Positions 7,789 to 13,409 of a DNA stretch of 13,409 nt are shown piece by piece. This DNA is from Candidatus Colimonas fimequi. Its GTDB lineage: Bacteria > Bacillota > Clostridia > Peptostreptococcales > Anaerovoracaceae. The notes beneath the pieces were generated by a model. It saw only the letters and a program-made list of their open reading frames with translations. It had not been told where the DNA came from and did no database searches. Position 1 is the first letter of the stretch; every line of letters starts with the position of its first letter. Location of the stretch: assembly GCA_018065295.1 (NCBI GenBank), contig JAGHTQ010000066.1, forward strand, positions 1 through 13,409, read 5' to 3'. Both the position numbers and the translations under genes were made by a program.

Positions 7789-10700
7789 GACAGCGCACCC
7801 TCCAGACTAAGTAATCTCTCCATGTAGTCAGCCATGTAGACTGATGGTGCGAAGTTAAAGTTAACTGCTACACGGTTAGCACCATTTGGCATTCTTGGAC
7901 CGATGATTGCATCGGACAGACGCTTGATAGTGAGCTTGCGCTCGAATTCTTCCTGGTATTCATCTTCAAGAACTCTGAAAATCTTCATGGCATTCTCAAG
8001 GCAGACCTTGCACATGTTGTAAACAGCTTCTCTTGGACAATCAAGAAGATATGGCATTGTTGCGAATGGAAGCATCTGATTAATTGATGGAATCAGGTTA
8101 GCTTCGATCTTATCCTCTGTCTTGATACCGTCGCCGCCTATATATGGACACATTGCTGATTCAAGGAACCATGCCTTAAGGTTTGGAATGAAGTAAGCAC
8201 TCTCAACGTCTCTTCCCTGCATGTCCATCAGGTCTTTGCCGTTTCCGCTTAGAAGTCCAGTTACAATCTTGCGGATTTCAATACTATTACTCTTGAAGTA
8301 TGGGTCTAATGACTGCATTCTGTGACCGTTGTGAAGCAGGTCATCAACCAGAATGACGGGTCTGTTAAATGACTTAATAGTCTTTATCTGGTTGGCGAGA
8401 GTTGCATACATTGGGAACTCTTCGATGGTGAATTTGTCGAGAGTAGCAGTATAAACTTTTTCTGTATGCAGCATCTTAGTAACTGTGTTAGGGACTGCAA
8501 TACCATGCATCATCTTGCCAAATGGAACGCACATGCATTCGCCAAGCTTACGAGGTTTAGTTGGGTAGTTTGGTACATTGTTAGCACGAGTAACCATGTC
8601 GACAATCTTCTGATTGAGAATGCCCGCATTAAATGAAAGTACCAGATTGCCAGGATTAAGTCCTGCAATAGCCTTCAGCATGTCTCCATGAGTTTTCTGA
8701 AGCACATCAAGAATACGCGGATTTGTATTAAATGGAGCCTTAAGTACAGTATCCAGATTCTGAATAACTGCCATAGGCGCCTTCATGTTAACTTCAAAAA
8801 TAGGTTCCGCTCTGTCATCGAGAACTATCTGAGTGAATCCCATACGTTCGATAATCTCTCTGATATGACGGTTGATACCACCTGTAACAGGATGATAAAT
8901 AGCATATGTAATATCCTCTGCCAAAGCCTGTGAGATAACTTCTGTAGAAATCATCTGAACAACATTGTCCATGTCAGGACGTCTGTTGCAATATAAACCT
9001 CTAATTACGAGAATTCGGCCAGTTACTTTCTTCCTGAGATATGAAGCAATCTGTCTATCCTTGAATTCTTCATAAAGCTGACTTGTCTCCATGAGGTTAA
9101 CTGCCGCCAGTGCGCAGATATTGCCATCTACATCTTCTACTGTAGCAACATTAACATAATCTTTATCTATGTAATCTCTTATCAAGTTTATATCAAGTCC
9201 GTTCTCGATAAGTTCTGGTTCCAGATTCTTAAGAACATCATGTTTCTCGTTTCTCAAAGGTACAATCTTAATATGACTCTTCTCAAGAATGTTCTTATAC
9301 TGAGGTTCTCTTAAATATAAACTGTTGTCGTATATGAAGTTCTGGGCAACTGAATCGATAAGGGTTGAAATATCACGACCCTGGTCGATGTTGTCTCTAA
9401 TCTTAGTTGAACTGATATCCTCAAGATAAAGTGGCAGCTTAAGCTCAACAATATCACCCTTAATTAACTTGTAGTTATCAAGAAGTTTCTTGTAGTCTTC
9501 TTCACCTTGTTCAAGTGACTCTCTTCTGAAGACAACATGATTCATTGAATGAATTGAATGTTCAGTTGCTTCAGCTCGATATGATGATGCATTGGTAATA
9601 ACGTCACTACCAACTACCATGTATACCTGCTTGCCAGGGAACAGTTCCTTAAGATTCTTAAGGTCCCCAGGATTAGCGATATTAACTGGGAAATCGTCTG
9701 GGAACATGAATACATCTGGTTCATCGGCAACACTCATAGTGATAATCTTCCTACGGAGCATTCTAGCCTGAGTCTTCTTAGACCATGAGAATTCATCCAG
9801 TGCCAGATATACTTCAAATCCTTCATCACGAATTGACTGAACGGTACCCTTGTGGCTCAGTGAGAATGGGTCAAATGTGCCTGGGAAGAATGCAATGCGG
9901 GTATTAATCGGCAGGTTCATGTCGCCATACCTAAAGTTATATTCGGATATAAATCTATAGATATTATTAAGAGCTGCCGCATTGTTAAAGAAGTTCATGT
10001 CGTATTCTTCAATGGATGTTATAAGAGTTAATGTCTTCTTATAAATGCTCTTGAATATATCTAACTTCTGCTCAAATGATAATTCCTTGCAAGCGAAGAT
10101 AAACTTACCAATTACCATAAACGCTTCCTGGCTAACAACTTCATGGTAGTTGCTAAGGCCCTTAAGGAGCATTCCAAGTAATTTGTCACGTCTAGCCATA
10201 GTTGCTTCCGCAGATTCCTTATCGGCATATTTATAGTCAGAATAACGGATAATCATCTCGCCAACTGTATCAAGGGCTACAGAACCAACCTTGTCATTGT
10301 TATTCTCAATAAGTTCTGCAATTGCTGAAATAAATTCATCAAGTTCGCCTGGATAAAGGTAAAGAGCCAGCTGACCCAGGAATTCAGGAATATACTTAGA
10401 GAACTGATATTCACCGATTTCAAGACCCTTAGTAAGCTCGATAACGATTTCATTGACCTGTTCAATAGGCAGTCTATCTGCAATAGCAATAAGGCTTGCG
10501 CCTGCTCTTCTTCTTACAGTTACAATTTCACTTACCTTAATCAGGTTAGAGAAATGTGTGGCCATATGATAGAGTCTGTTACTTCCTCTTGCTGAGTTCG
10601 CATATTCCAGAAGGAAATCGATGTTTGCAGCCTTAACAACCCAAGGTGTCTTAACCTTCAGGTTCTCTCTAACTACCCATGAAACATTATCATCTGCAGT

Positions 10701-12659
10701 ATTAACAAGCTTACTGCCCTTATGGATAAGCTGCTTATAATGAGACTCTTTCTTGAGATTACCAAGATTGCCACAAATCTTGGCTTTCATATAATTCACA
10801 CTTGTTGTGTATTCTTCTACGGTATCTTCTTCAATGTATCTGAGAATTTTATCAGCTGCTTCAGAGCTAATATCACCTCTTGTTAAATGCTCAAGTGCTC
10901 GCAGTGCACCAATAATAAGTGCAACAGACTGAGACATACCAGCCGCAATAGCAAATTCAATGATTATCTCCCTGTCTGACGGTGTCAGAACTTCTTCAGG
11001 AAGTGTTGTTACTGAATTAAGGAGTGTGAACAGTGAACTCTCCTGTGATTCATAATCACGAAAAAGATCCACGTACTTTCTCACATAATCAGACGCTTCT
11101 TCTGGTGTCACGTTCTCGAAGATCCCGTCAATAACAGAACGGAATGCATAACCAATCCAGCTTCGATGTCTATCTGTAACCTTGTAATCAGGATATACGA
11201 TCTTGTGCATGTACTCTTCCCAGACAGATACACTCTCATTGAGATGAATCTTGCTGGCATCCGCAGTGTCTGGCAGTTCCTTACGATATACATCGTCGTA
11301 GTTGGCGATGATAGTACCAAGCAGATGGCCTGCCTGTCTTCTGATATCACCCTCTCTATGTGCCAGAAGGTCATAGAGGAAATTAAGTGTTATTGTCTTC
11401 TCCTGCTTAGTCATATAAGTGAAATATTCATTGAGAATATCCAGATATGCTCTCTGATTCTTCCACTGTCTTTCACTTCGCGCAGCTTCAATTAATGAAC
11501 CGAATGCAGATTCATTATTAAAGATGCTCATGAGCTTAATATTATGCTCGATTGCTGTGTATTTAATATTCTCTACAACTTCGTCACCTGACATCAAAGC
11601 GAAGTCCTTCTTGTTCTCACCAATATTAGTAGCTGGTGAATTCTTGATGTCAGTCTCTACGCCCATGTTCTTCAGATAGTTCTCGAAGTCCTTAAGCTTA
11701 GCATATACCTTCTCGTATCTATGCCTCTTAGCTTCATCTACATTATCAAGCTTATCGAGAATAACCTGGAAACTCTCATCAAGTGAGTAGAAGTTGACAA
11801 TTTCTACACCATCAACTCTCGTACTCTTAACGCGGAAGTCCGCGTAGATAAGGAGAAGTGATTCAATTGACAGGTTCTCAAGTTCCAGATCCCATGTTGA
11901 ATGATTACTTGCAATATGGGCAGTCATTGGCATGTTCTCTCTGTTAAGGAACATGTCAGTATAGTAGTAATGGAGATATGGAACTCTACGAGCTTCTTCT
12001 GGTCTGCAGCCAAACTTACCGATGTCATGACCAGCAGCAGCACCTGATACAAGAGAAATGTCAACTGGAACACCTGTACCAACAAGCTGACGACCAACAA
12101 ATACGGCTACGTAATGAACACCTGCAATGTGGCCCAGTGTGTTAAATGGAGTTATTTCTCTATTGATGCGCATGAATTCGAAGATATAATGTTCATCCCA
12201 TATCTTCCTAAGCTTCTTATATTCTGATTCATTAATGCATCCCTTAGTTTCTTCCTTGTCGAGAAGATAGAGATGATCTGTAGCTGATTCACCAAATTCG
12301 TCATGTTCTCTTCTCAGCAGACATCTGTAATTCTCAAGAAAAAACTTAGCTGCAACATTCCTCTTAGGAGTAAAGTTTGAGGGGTAATTCTCCGGATACA
12401 TGTATGCGATAGTCTCACCACAAATGTACTGTAACCAGCCTTCTTCTGGCTCCTCTGAGAACATACTCATCATAGGCTTCATAGCCTTAAGAACGCTACT
12501 AGAATCAACGATATTTTTATCTAAAAGTTCACCATATCTAGCTTCCCAGTTACCTGCTTCAAGTACACTGTTTATCTCCTCTGTAGACAGCTTTAATCTA
12601 CGCAGGATATCAGGTGAATTAAGATGGTTATATGCCTTTAAAATGTTCTTGTCTCTCAT
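7785..12659 (-). CDS. Giant multidomain protein: HD domain, helical repeats, NadD-like adenylyltransferase, GNAT-like and phosphoribosyltransferase-like domains
   Basis: This protein has 1624 residues. The ATG at 12659 is preferred over an in-frame TTG at 12677 because GTGAGG (12668-12673) lies 8 nt before the ATG. An HD-hydrolase domain (about 165-300) keeps His177/182, His211-Asp212 in GHDIGK, His248, His253 and Asp274. Residues about 390-890 are alpha-helical, HEAT-like. About 920-1115 is NadD-like (nucleotidyltransferase fold): RIAFFPGTFDPFSLSH at 921-936, MVVGSDV at 1014-1020, ISSTKIR at 1082-1088. About 1128-1295 is GNAT-like (VIRGLYCNRRPDMDN, then IIERMGF). About 1330-1520 is type I PRTase-like, with VILVDDLLHNG at 1435-1445 in the PRPP-loop position. 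No signal peptide or membrane helix is seen, so it is cytosolic. It leads the four-gene operon. Possible roles are nucleotide salvage or making/removing a dinucleotide. NadD is only one of five parts, so the symbol nadD is not justified. Domain calls for HD and NadD are firm; GNAT and PRTase are moderate. Confidence 0.85.
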   Translation of the reverse strand: MRDKNILKAYNHLNSPDILRRLKLSTEEINSVLEAGNWEARYGELLDKNIVDSSSVLKAMKPMMSMFSEEPEEGWLQYICGETIAYMYPENYPSNFTPKRNVAAKFFLENYRCLLRREHDEFGESATDHLYLLDKEETKGCINESEYKKLRKIWDEHYIFEFMRINREITPFNTLGHIAGVHYVAVFVGRQLVGTGVPVDISLVSGAAAGHDIGKFGCRPEEARRVPYLHYYYTDMFLNRENMPMTAHIASNHSTWDLELENLSIESLLLIYADFRVKSTRVDGVEIVNFYSLDESFQVILDKLDNVDEAKRHRYEKVYAKLKDFENYLKNMGVETDIKNSPATNIGENKKDFALMSGDEVVENIKYTAIEHNIKLMSIFNNESAFGSLIEAARSERQWKNQRAYLDILNEYFTYMTKQEKTITLNFLYDLLAHREGDIRRQAGHLLGTIIANYDDVYRKELPDTADASKIHLNESVSVWEEYMHKIVYPDYKVTDRHRSWIGYAFRSVIDGIFENVTPEEASDYVRKYVDLFRDYESQESSLFTLLNSVTTLPEEVLTPSDREIIIEFAIAAGMSQSVALIIGALRALEHLTRGDISSEAADKILRYIEEDTVEEYTTSVNYMKAKICGNLGNLKKESHYKQLIHKGSKLVNTADDNVSWVVRENLKVKTPWVVKAANIDFLLEYANSARGSNRLYHMATHFSNLIKVSEIVTVRRRAGASLIAIADRLPIEQVNEIVIELTKGLEIGEYQFSKYIPEFLGQLALYLYPGELDEFISAIAELIENNNDKVGSVALDTVGEMIIRYSDYKYADKESAEATMARRDKLLGMLLKGLSNYHEVVSQEAFMVIGKFIFACKELSFEQKLDIFKSIYKKTLTLITSIEEYDMNFFNNAAALNNIYRFISEYNFRYGDMNLPINTRIAFFPGTFDPFSLSHKGTVQSIRDEGFEVYLALDEFSWSKKTQARMLRRKIITMSVADEPDVFMFPDDFPVNIANPGDLKNLKELFPGKQVYMVVGSDVITNASSYRAEATEHSIHSMNHVVFRRESLEQGEEDYKKLLDNYKLIKGDIVELKLPLYLEDISSTKIRDNIDQGRDISTLIDSVAQNFIYDNSLYLREPQYKNILEKSHIKIVPLRNEKHDVLKNLEPELIENGLDINLIRDYIDKDYVNVATVEDVDGNICALAAVNLMETSQLYEEFKDRQIASYLRKKVTGRILVIRGLYCNRRPDMDNVVQMISTEVISQALAEDITYAIYHPVTGGINRHIREIIERMGFTQIVLDDRAEPIFEVNMKAPMAVIQNLDTVLKAPFNTNPRILDVLQKTHGDMLKAIAGLNPGNLVLSFNAGILNQKIVDMVTRANNVPNYPTKPRKLGECMCVPFGKMMHGIAVPNTVTKMLHTEKVYTATLDKFTIEEFPMYATLANQIKTIKSFNRPVILVDDLLHNGHRMQSLDPYFKSNSIEIRKIVTGLLSGNGKDLMDMQGRDVESAYFIPNLKAWFLESAMCPYIGGDGIKTEDKIEANLIPSINQMLPFATMPYLLDCPREAVYNMCKVCLENAMKIFRVLEDEYQEEFERKLTIKRLSDAIIGPRMPNGANRVAVNFNFAPSVYMADYMERLLSLEGALS

Positions 12660-12688
12660 AATTTTAACCTCACACAAAACTAGGTATC

Positions 12689-12717
12689 ATTATACCACAA
12701 AAACATTGAATTTTTAA
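12689..12717 (-). promoter_or_regulatory. Sigma-A promoter of the four-gene operon
   Basis: On the minus strand an extended -10 (TGGTATAAT, hexamer 12689-12694) is perfect, and a -35 TTAAAA (12712-12717, four of six consensus bases) lies exactly 17 bp upstream. Transcription would begin near 12682, giving a leader of about 22 nt before the ATG at 12659. The position supports the 12659 start, since the TTG at 12677 would lie only about 5 nt from the RNA start without a ribosome binding site. Confidence 0.75.
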
Positions 12718-12777
12718 GGCTTCGCGCTATTCAAAATTGAAACAATTAACTGAAAATTTCAAAAAACATACTTTTGA

Positions 12778-12806
12778 TTGACGTTAAAATATTGAAGTGT
12801 TAAAAT
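12778..12806 (+). promoter_or_regulatory. Sigma-A promoter of gdhA
   Basis: The -35 TTGACG (12778-12783, five of six bases) and -10 TAAAAT (12801-12806, five of six) are separated by exactly 17 bp. Transcription would start near 12813, giving a leader of about 49 nt with the ribosome binding site AAGAGGAG at 12846-12853. Confidence 0.8.
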
Positions 12807-12861
12807 TACTCTTACAAGAAACTATTTACTAGAGTTTTTTTAATTAAGAGGAGAAAAAGTT

Positions 12862-13409
12862 ATGTCCAATTATGTAGAAAGAGTCATCGAACTCTGCAAG
12901 CAGAAGAACCCTGGCGAAATCGAATTTCACCAGACTGTAGAAGAAGTATTATTATCACTGAAACCAGTTGTTGATGCACATCCAGAATACGAAGCATCAG
13001 CACTTCTCGAGAGACTGACTGAACCTGAAAGAGGAGTTACTTTCAGAGTAGTTTGGGTTGACGATGAAGGTAAGGTTCAGGTTAACAAGGGTTACAGATA
13101 TCAGTTCAACAGCGCAATCGGACCTTACAAGGGTGGTCTTAGATTCGCTCCAAACGTATATCCTGGAATCATCAAGTTCCTCGGTTTCGAACAGATCTTC
13201 AAGAACAGCTTAACTGGTCTGCCTATCGGCGGCGGCAAGGGCGGTTCAGACTTCGATCCTAACGGTAAGTCAGATGCAGAAGTAATGAGATTCTGCCAGG
13301 CATTCATGACTGAACTGTTCAGACACATCGGACCTTACACTGACGTTCCTGCTGGCGACCTTGGTGTTGGCGGAAGAGAAATCGGTTACCTCTTCGGTCA
13401 GTACAAGAG
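12862..13409 (+). CDS. gdhA: NADP-type glutamate dehydrogenase, N-terminal part (runs off the window)
   Basis: This enzyme makes glutamate from 2-oxoglutarate and ammonium with NAD(P)H, the main ammonia-assimilation step in many rumen and gut Clostridia. The first 182 codons are present out of about 445 in the family. The start YVERVIELCKQKNPGEIEFHQ matches the N-terminus of the hexameric NADP-dependent enzymes of the E. coli GdhA type. The substrate-binding segment GPYKGGLRF (87-95), the active-site signature LPIGGGKGGSDFDP with Lys126, and DVPAGDLGVGGREIGY (161-176) with its catalytic Asp are all intact. AAGAGGAG lies 8 nt before the ATG. It is transcribed away from the giant-protein operon. 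Coenzyme choice is assigned by subfamily resemblance, since the NAD(P) domain lies outside the window. Confidence 0.95.
   Translation, partial: MSNYVERVIELCKQKNPGEIEFHQTVEEVLLSLKPVVDAHPEYEASALLERLTEPERGVTFRVVWVDDEGKVQVNKGYRYQFNSAIGPYKGGLRFAPNVYPGIIKFLGFEQIFKNSLTGLPIGGGKGGSDFDPNGKSDAEVMRFCQAFMTELFRHIGPYTDVPAGDLGVGGREIGYLFGQYK

Larger units (their letters stand above)
12660..12861. promoter_or_regulatory. Divergent promoter region between the giant-protein operon and gdhA, with two dyads
   Basis: This 202-bp AT-rich gap has no gene. Besides the two promoters listed separately, it holds two short inverted repeats: TTCAAAATTGAA at 12730-12741 and TGAAAATTTCA at 12751-12761. Their centres are about 20.5 bp apart, close to two helical turns, and lie between the two -35 elements. 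They could be operator sites for one regulator controlling both directions. The evidence is pattern only, in AT-rich DNA where such dyads also arise by chance. Confidence 0.4.

Noticed and set aside
12819..12840. Terminator or attenuator in the gdhA leader (AAACT...AGTTT followed by T residues)
   Set aside because: The stem is about 5 A/T-rich pairs with a 9-nt loop, too weak to be convincing.
1..13409. CRISPR arrays, tRNA or rRNA genes, insertion sequences, attachment sites
   Set aside because: No spaced direct repeats, cloverleaf pattern, transposase or terminal inverted repeats were seen; the window reads as ordinary chromosomal gene order.

Overview
The window looks like a chromosomal segment from a low-to-moderate GC Firmicute, most likely a Clostridia member of the Lachnospiraceae type (Butyrivibrio/Roseburia-like). 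The reasons are strong AGGAGG-type ribosome binding sites, consensus sigma-A promoters, and the family content (NADP-type glutamate dehydrogenase, MgtE, OmpR-type two-component system). The taxonomic call is an inference from style and families, not from a marker gene.

Layout. (1) 81-2520, plus strand: a membrane-bound PAS-containing histidine kinase and its OmpR-type response regulator. The kinase reading frame is broken between the phospho-acceptor and ATPase domains by a one-base shift near 1345-1380. A perfect 12-bp hairpin at 2582-2610 with T-rich flanks on both strands ends this unit and the convergent transporter unit. (2) 2629-4181, minus strand: a small two-helix membrane protein followed by an ArsB/NhaD-type ion transporter. 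(3) 4296-12659, minus strand: a tightly packed four-gene operon (overlap of 4 nt, 0 nt gap, 7 nt gap) encoding a 1624-residue multidomain protein, a lactate/malate-dehydrogenase-like protein, a flavodoxin-like NAD(P)H oxidoreductase with a four-cysteine cluster, and the magnesium channel MgtE. (4) 12862-end, plus strand: the first 182 codons of NADP-type glutamate dehydrogenase, divergent from the operon. The 202-bp gap carries two good back-to-back promoters and two short dyads.

The most unusual part is the four-gene operon. Its first protein appears to join an HD phosphohydrolase domain, a long helical-repeat region, a nicotinate-mononucleotide-adenylyltransferase-like domain with a degenerate HxGH site, a GNAT-like domain and a type I phosphoribosyltransferase-like domain with an off-consensus PRPP loop. 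Two redox-type proteins (Rossmann and flavodoxin folds) and a Mg2+ channel follow it under translational coupling. Taken together this suggests an undescribed nucleotide or pyridine-dinucleotide linked pathway or regulator. The substrate cannot be read from the sequence.
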